Origin: Paenibacillus sabuli
GTDB taxonomy: Bacteria > Bacillota > Bacilli > Paenibacillales > Paenibacillaceae
Direction of reading: 5' to 3'
DNA: 64,000 bases
Assembly: GCF_014705605.1 (NCBI RefSeq)
Contig: NZ_JACXIZ010000020.1
Location: forward strand, 121,097-185,096
Notes under the pieces: model-generated
What the model was told of the DNA's origin: nothing
The model's input: the letters and a program-made list of their open reading frames with translations, nothing else
The model's database searches: none
Shown: positions 46,533 to 54,791 of the stretch, in pieces
How positions within the stretch are numbered: the stretch's first letter is position 1
How the letters are laid out: the number at the start of each line of letters is the position of its first letter
Made by a program: the position numbers and the translations under genes

Positions 46533-47207
46533 ATGTGCCAGCGTTATTCTTTAATAGCCGAGTCCAGCGAACTGCAGCGTCGCTTTCGCATGCTTAATTT
46601 GCCCGATGCGCCCAAAGCGCGCTACAATATTTCTCCGACCCAGGATGTTCCGATTGTGATTGGCGGGCCGGAGGAGCGGCGCATCGTGGAGGCTCGTTGG
46701 GGGCTGTTCCCGTTCTGGGCCAAGGACTCCGTCAACGCGGACTACGATTCGGTGAGCGGCAAGCCCGTTTTTGAACGGCTTGTCAAGCGCCAGCGCTGTC
46801 TGGTGCCTTGCAGCGGGTTTTACGGCTGGAAAACGGAGGGAAAATCGAGCCGGGCGGTACGCTTCGTGCTTCCGAACCAAGGGGTTTTTGCCCTTGCGGG
46901 CTTGTACGAGGAGCGCTACGATCAGCACCGCCGCCTGCACCGGACCTGTACGATCATGACGACGATGGCCAATCGGCTCGTCGCCGGCTACGATACCCGG
47001 ATGCCGGTCATCATGGACGAGACCGAGCGCGAGAGCTGGCTCGATCCGCGCATGACGGACAAGCGCATGCTGGCCAATCACATGTACGCTTATCCCGCAT
47101 CCTTGATGCATGCATATGCAATTACCCCGCTGGCTCGCGACGAAGCGTTGGAGACGCCCGAGGTCATTCGGGAGCTCGCTCCGGACCTGGTGTTGATCAA
47201 AAAATAA
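46533..47207 (+). CDS. SRAP-family protein (YedK/HMCES-like), divergent active site
   Basis: 224 residues. SRAP proteins crosslink to abasic sites in single-stranded DNA through Cys2. Cys2 is present (MCQRYSL) and so is the NISPTQDVP and RWGLFPFWA core, with the asparagine in VNADYDS. Two catalytic residues known from E. coli YedK look replaced. The glutamate of GxYEW is glycine (GFYGWK), and the histidine before RMP is aspartate (YDTRMPVIM). It may form a different adduct or only bind DNA. The ATG at 46533 has AAAGGTGG upstream. A terminator follows. Confidence 0.87.
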   Translation: MCQRYSLIAESSELQRRFRMLNLPDAPKARYNISPTQDVPIVIGGPEERRIVEARWGLFPFWAKDSVNADYDSVSGKPVFERLVKRQRCLVPCSGFYGWKTEGKSSRAVRFVLPNQGVFALAGLYEERYDQHRRLHRTCTIMTTMANRLVAGYDTRMPVIMDETERESWLDPRMTDKRMLANHMYAYPASLMHAYAITPLARDEALETPEVIRELAPDLVLIKK

Positions 47208-47236
47208 CGCCGTTCGGGCTTCGAGCGGTTCTATCG

Positions 47237-47281
47237 AAACGGTGCGTTCCCTGAAAAGGGAGACGCGCCGTTTCTTTTTTT
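47237..47281 (+). terminator. Rho-independent terminator after the SRAP gene
   Basis: AAACGG(TGCGT)TCCCT pairs with AGGGAGACGCGCCGTTT around GAAA, followed by CTTTTTTT. It is a long, nearly continuous stem with a strong U-run. Confidence 0.88.
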
Positions 47282-47342
47282 GACAAGCAGGGCCGCTTGC
47301 TTGATAATCGAAGAGACAAGCGACAATTGGGAGAGGTGAAGG

Positions 47343-49493
47343 ATGAAAGCGCTGGTACTGGCGGAAAAACCGAGCGTGGCGAAGGAACTCGCCCGCGTGC
47401 TCGGATGCGGACAAAAGCAGAAGCATCATTACGAAGGCAAGCAATATGTCGTGACCTGGGCGCTCGGTCACCTGGTGACGCTGGCCGAGCCCGAGGATTA
47501 CGATCCCAAATACAAGACGTGGAATCTCGACGATCTGCCGATCGCGCCGGAGCGGATGCGCTTGAAGGTCATGAAGGAGACGTCGCATCAATTCCGCGGC
47601 ATTGCACAGCTGTGCAAACGTGACGATCTCGGCGAATTGATCGTCGCCACCGACGCCGGTCGCGAGGGCGAGCTGGTGGCGCGCTGGATCATGGAGCTGG
47701 TCAAATGGCGCAAGCCGTTCCGCCGGCTCTGGATCTCCTCGCAGACCGATCAGGCGATCCGGGAAGGCTTCCAAAGACTGAAGCCCGGCAAGGACTACGA
47801 CGGCTTGTACGCCTCTGCGGTCTGTCGGGCGGAGGCCGACTGGCTGATCGGGCTCAACATGACGCGCGCCCTGACGAGCAAGTACAACGCGCAGCTCGCG
47901 GCCGGCCGCGTGCAGACGCCGACGCTGGGCATGATGATGGCGCGCGAGGCCGCAATCGCCGAATTCCAGTCGGAGCCGTATTGGACGGTACACGCCGATT
48001 TCGGCGAATTCCAGGCGCTCTGGCGCGCGCGCGACGAGCACGACGGGCGGCTGCGCGACCGCGAGGAGGCGCGGCGGCTGGAAGCCCGCATCGCGGGTCG
48101 AGCGGCTCGGGTCGTCCGGCTGAAGACGACCGAAAAGTCCGAGCCACAGCCGCAAGCTTATGATTTGACGGAGCTGCAGCGCGACGCCAACAAGCGGCTC
48201 GGCTACTCCGCCAAGCAGACCTCGAGCGTGCTGCAGCGGCTCTACGAGCAGCACAAGCTGGTGACTTATCCGCGTACGGATTCGCGCTACTTGACCTCGG
48301 ACATGGTGCCGACGCTAAAGGGAAGGCTGGAGAGCGTCGCCGTCGGGCCGTACGCTCAGCTCGCCGCCCGTCTGCTCCGGCGTCCGCTGCAGACCGGGCG
48401 CCGGATCGTCGACGACAGCAAGGTGACCGATCATCATGCGATCATCCCGACCGAGCAGTACGTCAATCTGTCGGCGCTGACGCCCGAGGAGCGGCGCCTC
48501 TACGACCTCATCGTCAGGCGCTTCATCGCGCTCTTCTACCCGGTGTGCCGCTACGACGAGACGAGCGTCGTGCTGGAGGCGGGGAGCGATCGCTTCTATG
48601 CGCGCGGTACGGTGCTGCGGGATGCAGGCTGGAAGGAGGTGTACGGCAGCTCGGCGCCGGCGGACGACGAAGGCGACGAGGAGGACGCGTCGCCGCAGCG
48701 GGAGGACCAGCGGCAGCAGCTGCCCGCGCTGACGCAGGGCCAGGCGCTGCCCGTCAAGCGCGCCAGACTGCGCGAGCTCCGTACGCAGCCGCCGCCGCGC
48801 TACACCGAAGCCGCCCTGCTGACGCTGATGGAGAAGCATCATCTGGGCACGCCTGCGACGCGCGCGGACATCATCGAGAAGCTGCTCGCCACGACGACGA
48901 TCGAGCGCGTGCGGAGCAGGCTCGTCCCGACGGCCAAGGGCAAGCAGCTGTATGAGCTCGTCGTAGACCAGCTGCGCAGCGCGGAGCTGACGGCGGATTG
49001 GGAGCGGGAGCTGGAACGGATATCGCGGGGTCAAGGAGACGCCGGACGCTTCATGGCGGCCATCCGGCGTCAGACTGGCGAATGGGTCGGCGAGGTGAAG
49101 CGGGAGACGAAGGATTACAAGCCGCATAATCTGACGAGCTCGCGCTGTCCGGAGTGCGGCAAGCCGATGATGGAGGTGAGCAGCAAGCGCGGCAAAACGC
49201 TCGTCTGCTCCGACCGCGAATGCGGATTTCGCAAGTCGGCGGAGCCGCGCCTCTCCAACCGCCGATGCCCGCAATGCCGCAAGAAAATGGAGATTCGCGA
49301 CGGCAAGGCGGGCAAATACGCGCAGTGCCGCCCGTGCAACTTCGTGGAAAAGCTGGATGGCGAGGCCAAGGGCGGCGGAAAGGCCATGCGCCGGCAGCAG
49401 CAACAACTGGTCGAGCAGTTCAGCGACAACGTTGCGCTGACCGCCTCGCTGGGGGATGCGCTCAAGGCCGCTATGCAAAAAAAAGACGATTAA
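47343..49493 (+). CDS. topB: DNA topoisomerase III (type IA)
   Basis: 716 residues. The TOPRIM domain begins LVLAEKPSVAKELARVLG with the acidic ATDAGREGELVARW triad. The catalytic tyrosine lies in LVTYPRTDSRYL (about residue 310). Other type IA motifs are LAAGRVQTPTLGMM and HHAIIPTEQ. The C-terminus has two zinc-ribbon-like units (RCPECGKPMME...CSDRECGF and RCPQCRKKME...CRPC). An acidic insert (EGDEEDASPQREDQ) is seen near 440. It decatenates replication and recombination intermediates. The start has TGGGAGAGGTG upstream. Confidence 0.95.
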   Translation: MKALVLAEKPSVAKELARVLGCGQKQKHHYEGKQYVVTWALGHLVTLAEPEDYDPKYKTWNLDDLPIAPERMRLKVMKETSHQFRGIAQLCKRDDLGELIVATDAGREGELVARWIMELVKWRKPFRRLWISSQTDQAIREGFQRLKPGKDYDGLYASAVCRAEADWLIGLNMTRALTSKYNAQLAAGRVQTPTLGMMMAREAAIAEFQSEPYWTVHADFGEFQALWRARDEHDGRLRDREEARRLEARIAGRAARVVRLKTTEKSEPQPQAYDLTELQRDANKRLGYSAKQTSSVLQRLYEQHKLVTYPRTDSRYLTSDMVPTLKGRLESVAVGPYAQLAARLLRRPLQTGRRIVDDSKVTDHHAIIPTEQYVNLSALTPEERRLYDLIVRRFIALFYPVCRYDETSVVLEAGSDRFYARGTVLRDAGWKEVYGSSAPADDEGDEEDASPQREDQRQQLPALTQGQALPVKRARLRELRTQPPPRYTEAALLTLMEKHHLGTPATRADIIEKLLATTTIERVRSRLVPTAKGKQLYELVVDQLRSAELTADWERELERISRGQGDAGRFMAAIRRQTGEWVGEVKRETKDYKPHNLTSSRCPECGKPMMEVSSKRGKTLVCSDRECGFRKSAEPRLSNRRCPQCRKKMEIRDGKAGKYAQCRPCNFVEKLDGEAKGGGKAMRRQQQQLVEQFSDNVALTASLGDALKAAMQKKDD

Positions 49494-49510
49494 TGACGCA
49501 CCTGCGCTGA

Positions 49511-49577
49511 GACGGGCAAGCGCGGCCGGGCGACGGTTGGGCGAAAAAGCGCCTGCCGTCGCCGCCCGCCGCCCGTC
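49511..49577. terminator. Hairpin between convergent topB and TraX-like genes
   Basis: The outer stem GACGGGC/GCCCGTC and inner stem GGGCGACGG/CCGTCGCC(C) enclose a loop with GCGAAAAAGCGC. It is GC-rich and has no T-run at its ends. Confidence 0.5.
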
Positions 49578-49605
49578 AAGGCCAGCTCAGCGGCCAGACG
49601 TCCGG

Positions 49606-50232
49606 CTAATGCGCGATCATGAGCCATGCCGCGAGGAGCGCCAGGTGGCCCGGATAAAAGCTGCGCCACACCCACCGCGGCGGCCGCAGACGGTCGGCGG
49701 CGCGGTACAGCTGCGGCGTATAGACGAGCGTCAGCGTCGTCGCCAGACTGAACATTTGAATGACCCAGCCCTTGTCCCAGACCGCGAGCAGATTGAGCGC
49801 GAGATGCAGCGCGACCTGCAGGTGCGAGCGGCTGTAACGGTAGATCAGCACCAGCGCGAGTCCGTAATAGCCGTAGTCGAAATTAAGGGCCTCCAGCAGC
49901 ACGGCAGCCGTCAGGGCGGCGGCTACGCCGGCCACGGAGCCGCGCACCCGGTCGAACGCCAGCAGCACGAGCAGGCTGAGCAGCAGCGCGCCTACGACAT
50001 TGATTCCGCTTGCGTCAAGCACGAGCATATAGGGGATTTGCGCCAGCAGCGCGATGACGGCCAGACGCAGCAGGTAGCGGCGCATATTGGACGTGTGATA
50101 GTAGCCGAGCACCAGCGCGAAGGCATAGAGGGGGAACGAGATGCGCCCGATGATGCGCCACGTCTGCTCGCCGGGAAAAAAGACGATGCCGAGGTGATCG
50201 ATCAGCATGGTCAGCATGGCGATGATTTGCAT
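49606..50232 (-). CDS. TraX-family membrane protein
   Basis: 208 residues, about seven helices. The family hallmark is the N-terminus MQIIAMLTMLIDHLGIVFFPG, followed by RIIGRISFPLYAFALVLGYYHT. TraX of F plasmid acetylates pilin, but chromosomal Firmicute homologues have no known pilin target. It is preceded by GGAAGGAGC. It is transcribed away from the partner-switch and eCIS operon across a 76-base shared promoter region. Confidence 0.88.
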   Translation of the reverse strand: MQIIAMLTMLIDHLGIVFFPGEQTWRIIGRISFPLYAFALVLGYYHTSNMRRYLLRLAVIALLAQIPYMLVLDASGINVVGALLLSLLVLLAFDRVRGSVAGVAAALTAAVLLEALNFDYGYYGLALVLIYRYSRSHLQVALHLALNLLAVWDKGWVIQMFSLATTLTLVYTPQLYRAADRLRPPRWVWRSFYPGHLALLAAWLMIAH

Positions 50233-50251
50233 GGTCGGTGCTCCTTCCTTT

Positions 50252-50265
50252 GCAGGATGTCCTGC
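50252..50265. promoter_or_regulatory. Small palindrome in the divergent TraX/partner-switch promoter region
   Basis: GCAGGA-TG-TCCTGC is a perfect 6-2-6 inverted repeat 44 bases before the first partner-switch start codon. TTGCAG inside it could be a -35 box. It is a candidate operator for the eCIS-linked operon; no cognate factor is known. Confidence 0.35.
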
Positions 50266-50308
50266 GTCTTTGTTTACATCATATCACGAATGGGTCAGGA
50301 GGCGTTCA

Positions 50309-50776
50309 ATGGCCGGATACGAACAGCGCGGACCGCATGCGCTCAAGCTGCGGTTGATGAATCGAATGGAGGAGCTGGAAAAGCTTCACGAGGCGCTTGG
50401 CCGCTTCGGCGGGGCCTGCGGGTTTACCGAGGATCAGGTGTTTCGCGTGTCGCTGGCGTGCGAGGAGATCGTGATGAACATCATTACGTACGGCTATCCG
50501 GAGGGCGGGGAGCACGAGATCGTGCTGACCGCGGAATCGCTGCCGGGCGAAGTGCGACTGACCGTACGGGACGACGGCCGAGCCTTCAATCCGCTCGAGG
50601 TGCAGACGCCCGATACGACGCTCAAGCTGGACGAGCGGCCGGTCGGCGGACTGGGCATTCATTTCGTGCGGCGCCTGATGGACGAGATTCGCTATTCACG
50701 CGAGGAGGGCATCAATATTCTTCAGTTGACGATGAGGCACGAGGAGGAGGGAATGCGGAATGAACATACACCGTGA
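50309..50776 (+). CDS. RsbW/SpoIIAB-like HATPase (anti-sigma/partner-switch kinase)
   Basis: 155 residues, a lone GHKL ATPase domain. The N-box is SLACEEIVMNIITYGYP, the G1 box VRDDGRAFNP and the G2 region GGLGIHFVRRLMDEI. Proteins of this type phosphorylate a STAS antagonist and sequester a target. Here the STAS protein is the next gene (17-base overlap) and the phosphatase the third. The start is ATG 50309, seven bases after AGGAGG. No sigma factor gene is visible, so the sequestered target may be the eCIS machinery or a distant sigma factor. Confidence 0.88.
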   Translation: MAGYEQRGPHALKLRLMNRMEELEKLHEALGRFGGACGFTEDQVFRVSLACEEIVMNIITYGYPEGGEHEIVLTAESLPGEVRLTVRDDGRAFNPLEVQTPDTTLKLDERPVGGLGIHFVRRLMDEIRYSREEGINILQLTMRHEEEGMRNEHTP

Positions 50777-51095
50777 ACGGCATGGCGGGGCGTTGCTGCT
50801 GCGGCCCGAAGGCCGCATGGACGGCGTCCGCTCGGCGGAGGTCGAGCGTGCGCTTGCGGAAGTGGCCGATGCCGGCTACTCGGGAATTGTCTTTGATATG
50901 AGCGCGATTGGCTATGTCAGCAGCGCGGGTCTGCGCGTCATTCTGATGGCAGTCAAGCAAGCGAAGAGCAAGCAGCAGCGCATTCTTTTTGCGGGGCCGA
51001 GCCCGCAGGTGAGGGAAGTGCTCGAGATGTCGGGCTTCCTCAGCCTCCTGGAGGTGCGCGATAGCGCCGCGGCGGCGATGGAGGAGCTGCAATGA
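50760..51095 (+). CDS. STAS-domain anti-sigma factor antagonist (RsbV/SpoIIAA-like)
   Basis: 111 residues. The STAS fold has the phosphorylatable serine in IGYVSSAGLRVILMA (about residue 58) and a typical strand-helix end (VREVLEMSGFLSLLEV). In the unphosphorylated form it would bind the HATPase protein encoded just upstream and release that protein's target. Its start lies inside the HATPase gene, with GAGGAGGGA upstream, so the two proteins are made together. Confidence 0.9.
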   Translation: MNIHRERHGGALLLRPEGRMDGVRSAEVERALAEVADAGYSGIVFDMSAIGYVSSAGLRVILMAVKQAKSKQQRILFAGPSPQVREVLEMSGFLSLLEVRDSAAAAMEELQ

Positions 51096-51123
51096 ATCGA
51101 GCGCCGCATCCGGGAGCGGCGCG

Positions 51124-52488
51124 ATGAGCGTGAGCGCATGGGGGGCCTGCGTGCTGGCGGTCGGACTCCTGCTCGCGCTGACGGCCTATGCCCGGGCAGC
51201 ACGCAAGCTGCGGCGCACCGAGCTGCTGTTCGAGGTCAGCCTGCAGCTCGGTTCTACGCTTGACGGCCGCGAGCTGCAACGGCAGATCATGGACACGGCG
51301 GCGCGCGTGACCGATGCCGAGGCCTCGTCGATTCTGCTTGTGGATCGGCAGACGCAGGAGCTGTATTTTGAGCTCGCGCTCGGCGAGCGCGGCGACGAGA
51401 TACGGGAGATCCGGCTGAGCCCTGGCGAGGGAATCGCGGGCAGGGTAGCGGAGAGCGGACAGCCTGTGATCCTCAATGATCCGGCGGCCGATCCGCGCTG
51501 GTCCTCGCGCGTAGCCTCAAAAACAGGGGTGCAGACGCGCAATCTGCTCTGTGTCCCGATCTATAGCCAAAACCGGGTGATTGGCGTGCTCCAGGTGCTG
51601 AACAAGCGCGGCAGCCATCCTTTCTCGGCAGCGGATCAGGCTCTGCTCGCCCACGTTGCCGCTCCGATTGCGGTTGCGCTGGAGAACGCGCGTTTGTTCG
51701 ATGCGCTGGAACAGACGACAATGGCAAAAAATACGCTGGAGAACGAATTGCGCTTCGCAGGCGAAATTCAGCTCAGCTTTTTGCCGAAGCAGCCGATCCC
51801 CCAAACGGGCGGCTGCGCGGCGGCTGCGCTGCTGTTGCCTGCGCGGCAGGCCGGGGGCGATTTTTACCACTACGAGCTGCTCGGCGACGAGGAGCTGTTC
51901 TTCGCCATCGGGGACGTCTCCGACAAAGGCGTGCCGGCGGCGCTGTTCATGGCGGCCGCCGTCACGCTGATTAAAGGCACGATGCGCCCCGGCATGACGC
52001 CGTCCGAGCTGCTGACGCACGTCAACGCCTTATTGTGCCGCGACGAACCGACACAGTTCGCCACGGTGCTCTGCGGGGTGCTGCGATTTTCGGACGGGCG
52101 ATTGCTGCTCAGCGACGGCGGACACTGCGCGCCGCTGCTGCTCGATGCCTCCGGCAAGGCAAGACGGCTGGAGACGGTCAAGCGTCTTCCGCTCGGCGCC
52201 TGGCCGGACACGGCCTACGCTGATGTCGAGCTGACGATGCATCCGGGCGAGCAACTCGTGCTGTATACGGACGGCATCGTCGAGGCGGAGGATCGGGAGC
52301 AGCATCAGTATGCGATGGCGCGCCTGGAGGCCTATCTGGAGGCGCATGCGAGCGAATCGCCGGAGGAGCTGGCGTCCGGTCTCGTGCGCGACGTGTCCAG
52401 ATATGCCGGCGGTTGGCCGCAATCCGACGACATCGCGGTGCTGTGCATCCGCAACAACCAACGAACGAGCAAGGAGGGGGCGTCATGA
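51124..52488 (+). CDS. GAF-PP2C (SpoIIE/RsbU-type) serine phosphatase
   Basis: 454 residues. One N-terminal hydrophobic segment (about 4-24) precedes a GAF sensor (about 45-195, GEGIAGRVAESGQPVILND...TRNLLCVPI). A short coiled coil follows, then the PP2C domain (about 225-445). Metal-binding aspartates are present in QAGGDFYHY, AIGDVSDKGVPAALFMA, LYTDGIVEA and SDDIAVLCI, so it should be active. It would dephosphorylate the STAS protein and flip the switch in response to a GAF ligand. Its stop overlaps the AAA+ ATPase start (ATGA). Confidence 0.92.
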   Translation: MSVSAWGACVLAVGLLLALTAYARAARKLRRTELLFEVSLQLGSTLDGRELQRQIMDTAARVTDAEASSILLVDRQTQELYFELALGERGDEIREIRLSPGEGIAGRVAESGQPVILNDPAADPRWSSRVASKTGVQTRNLLCVPIYSQNRVIGVLQVLNKRGSHPFSAADQALLAHVAAPIAVALENARLFDALEQTTMAKNTLENELRFAGEIQLSFLPKQPIPQTGGCAAAALLLPARQAGGDFYHYELLGDEELFFAIGDVSDKGVPAALFMAAAVTLIKGTMRPGMTPSELLTHVNALLCRDEPTQFATVLCGVLRFSDGRLLLSDGGHCAPLLLDASGKARRLETVKRLPLGAWPDTAYADVELTMHPGEQLVLYTDGIVEAEDREQHQYAMARLEAYLEAHASESPEELASGLVRDVSRYAGGWPQSDDIAVLCIRNNQRTSKEGAS

Positions 52489-54686
52489 CAAGGCCCGACT
52501 ATGAATTCAGCGGTCAATACTGGGCGGACGAGCTCAAGCGGCTTGAGCTGGCGGTGCAATACTTGCTGCAGTACAAGCAATTGAACGGCGAGCATCCGTT
52601 CGATCCGATGCGCGGCCTCATGGTCACCGAGGAGGAGGTCGTGAGGCTACTCGGACACTCGGACGGTGTGCAGGACGAATTGCCGGAGGAGCTGCAGCGG
52701 CTGGCCCACATCATCGGTCAGTGGGGTCTGTATATCGGCGACCGGCTCGAGGCGACGGCGCGCGCAGGGGCTCGGCTGCCCTTGGATGTGCTCGCGGAGC
52801 GATTCGCACTCGGCGAGACCGAGCGGCTCTGCGTGATCGTCTCGCTCGCGGTCGAGCTTGACCGCAAATTCGAAAAGCTCTACGGCTATCTGAACGACGA
52901 CGTCACGAGCAAATCGCCGACGCTCGGGCTGAGCGCACAGCTCGTCTCGGTGCTCGAAGGCGGCTCGGCGGAGCTGCCGGAAGCGCAGGTGCGGGCGGCG
53001 CTGGCGGCAGATGGCAGCTTGATTCGAGACCTGCTGGAGGAGGCTGAGGACGGCGGCCGCGGTGCGCATTTGCTGACCCGTCCGCTGCGCCTTGACGAGC
53101 GCATCGTGCGTTTTTTGCTGCACGACGAGTCTGCCGATCCGATGCTGGATGGCGTGACGCACCTGTACGAGCCCGGCGAGACACCTCCTGCGCTGCTCGT
53201 CGGACAAGAGACGCTGCAGCGGCTGCAGCGTCTGCTCGATACGTCGGACGCCCCTTCGGCTGTCGGGATCGGTGCGGACAAGGGGTTGTTTGTTTTGCTA
53301 CACGGGCCGAAAGGAAGCGGAAAAAAACTGCTGCTGCGACATTTGTGCGGGGATTTGGAGCTGCCTTTGCTCGTCGTGGAGGGCGGCTCGCTCGGCGCCG
53401 AGCGGCGTCAAGTCCGCAGCCTGCTGCGCCGCATCGTGCGTGAGGCGACGCTGACCGGCGCGGTGCTGGCCATCGATTATGGTGCGGAGTGGGAGCAGCT
53501 GCAGGAGGAATCGCCGTGGCTGCTAGCCGAGTGGAGACGCGCGCTCAACGGCTTTGAGGGCCTGGTCTGCTGGCTGTCGCAGCAGACCAAGCGCCTCACG
53601 GCGCTGCCTGCGGTGGGCGGGCGCGTCTTCGCTTGCGAGGCGCACATTCCTTCGGCTCAAGAGCGCGAACGGCTCTGGTCGCACGAAGCGGCTGCGCGGG
53701 GCTGGACGCATCCCCTGCCTTGGCGCGCTTTGGCCGAGCTTTACCGCTTCACCCCCGGTCAGATCATCGCTGCCTCGGCTCAGGCCGAGGAGCAGGCGCG
53801 CTGGGAAGGCGCGACGCAGATCGAGGAAGCGCATCTGCGGGCGGGCGCGCTGGCACAGATGGATCATCGCCTTGAACGCAAGGCGAGGCGTTTGTTTCCG
53901 CGCCACACCTTCGAAGATTTGATTCTCCCTTCCGAGCAAAAGGACTTGCTCAGACAAGCCTACTATCAAGCCAAATTTCGCGCCAAAGTATACGGCGATT
54001 GGGGCTTCGACCGCAGGCTTTCGTACGGCAAAGGGCTGAGCATGCTGTTTGCCGGGCCGCCCGGCACCGGCAAGACGATGGCCGCCGAAGTGGTGGCGGG
54101 CGCACTCGAGCTGGAGGTCTACAAAATCGACCTGTCGCAAATGATCAGCAAATACATCGGCGAGACCGAAAAAAACCTGCACGAGCTCTACGAGGAAGCC
54201 GGCAAGTCCAACGCCATTTTATTTTTCGACGAATCCGACGCGCTTTTCGGCAAGCGATCCGAGGTCAAGGACGCCCATGACAAATACGCCAACGTCGAAA
54301 CCGCCTACTTGCTTCAGAAAATGGAGGAATACGAGGGGATCTCGATTTTGGCGACCAATTTTCAGCAAAATATCGACGAGGCGTTTATGCGGCGCATCAA
54401 TTTGGTCGTCAAATTTCCGTTTCCGGACGCCGAACATCGGGAGCAGCTGTGGCGCACGATGGTTCCCCCGGAAGCGCCGCTTGGCGAGGACGTGGACTTC
54501 GGCTATTTGGCGGACAAGCTGGAAATGGCGGGCGGCGGCATCAAAAACATCGTAGTGACCGCGGCTTTCCTCGCTGCAGCCGAGGATCAGCCGATCGGAA
54601 TGCGTCATTTCGTAGCCGGAGCCAAGCAAGAATTAAAAAAAACAGGAAAAATTCTCGTAAACGACCAATGGGGAGGATACGATTAG
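52485..54686 (+). CDS. eCIS AAA+ ATPase (Afp15/PVC15-like)
   Basis: 733 residues. It has a degenerate N-terminal ATPase-like half with a P-loop GPKGSGKK (about 274) and a C-terminal canonical AAA+ module. The AAA+ module has Walker A GPPGTGKT (about 523), Walker B ILFFDESDALFGKR and an arginine-finger region ATNFQQNIDEAFMRRIN. This is the ATPase that accompanies every extracellular contractile injection system and is needed for particle assembly. The start is ATG 52485 after AAGGAGGGGG. It overlaps the phosphatase by four bases, placing the partner switch in the same transcript. Confidence 0.92.
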   Translation: MTRPDYEFSGQYWADELKRLELAVQYLLQYKQLNGEHPFDPMRGLMVTEEEVVRLLGHSDGVQDELPEELQRLAHIIGQWGLYIGDRLEATARAGARLPLDVLAERFALGETERLCVIVSLAVELDRKFEKLYGYLNDDVTSKSPTLGLSAQLVSVLEGGSAELPEAQVRAALAADGSLIRDLLEEAEDGGRGAHLLTRPLRLDERIVRFLLHDESADPMLDGVTHLYEPGETPPALLVGQETLQRLQRLLDTSDAPSAVGIGADKGLFVLLHGPKGSGKKLLLRHLCGDLELPLLVVEGGSLGAERRQVRSLLRRIVREATLTGAVLAIDYGAEWEQLQEESPWLLAEWRRALNGFEGLVCWLSQQTKRLTALPAVGGRVFACEAHIPSAQERERLWSHEAAARGWTHPLPWRALAELYRFTPGQIIAASAQAEEQARWEGATQIEEAHLRAGALAQMDHRLERKARRLFPRHTFEDLILPSEQKDLLRQAYYQAKFRAKVYGDWGFDRRLSYGKGLSMLFAGPPGTGKTMAAEVVAGALELEVYKIDLSQMISKYIGETEKNLHELYEEAGKSNAILFFDESDALFGKRSEVKDAHDKYANVETAYLLQKMEEYEGISILATNFQQNIDEAFMRRINLVVKFPFPDAEHREQLWRTMVPPEAPLGEDVDFGYLADKLEMAGGGIKNIVVTAAFLAAAEDQPIGMRHFVAGAKQELKKTGKILVNDQWGGYD

Positions 54687-54748
54687 GAGCAAAGTCCTGA
54701 AAAGGCCGAGATTTGCCGCAAAACCGTTTTAAAATAGAAAAAATAGGA

Positions 54749-54777
54749 TAGTCATCATGTCCTTTTGCCGCTATAAT
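54749..54777 (+). promoter_or_regulatory. Candidate promoter of the eCIS structural genes
   Basis: TAGTCA and a perfect TATAAT (54772-54777) are separated by 17 bases. Predicted transcription starts near 54784, which gives a leader of about 60 bases ending in the strong AAGGAGGGG site at 54829. Confidence 0.6.
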
Positions 54778-54791
54778 AAAAGTGTTGAAAA

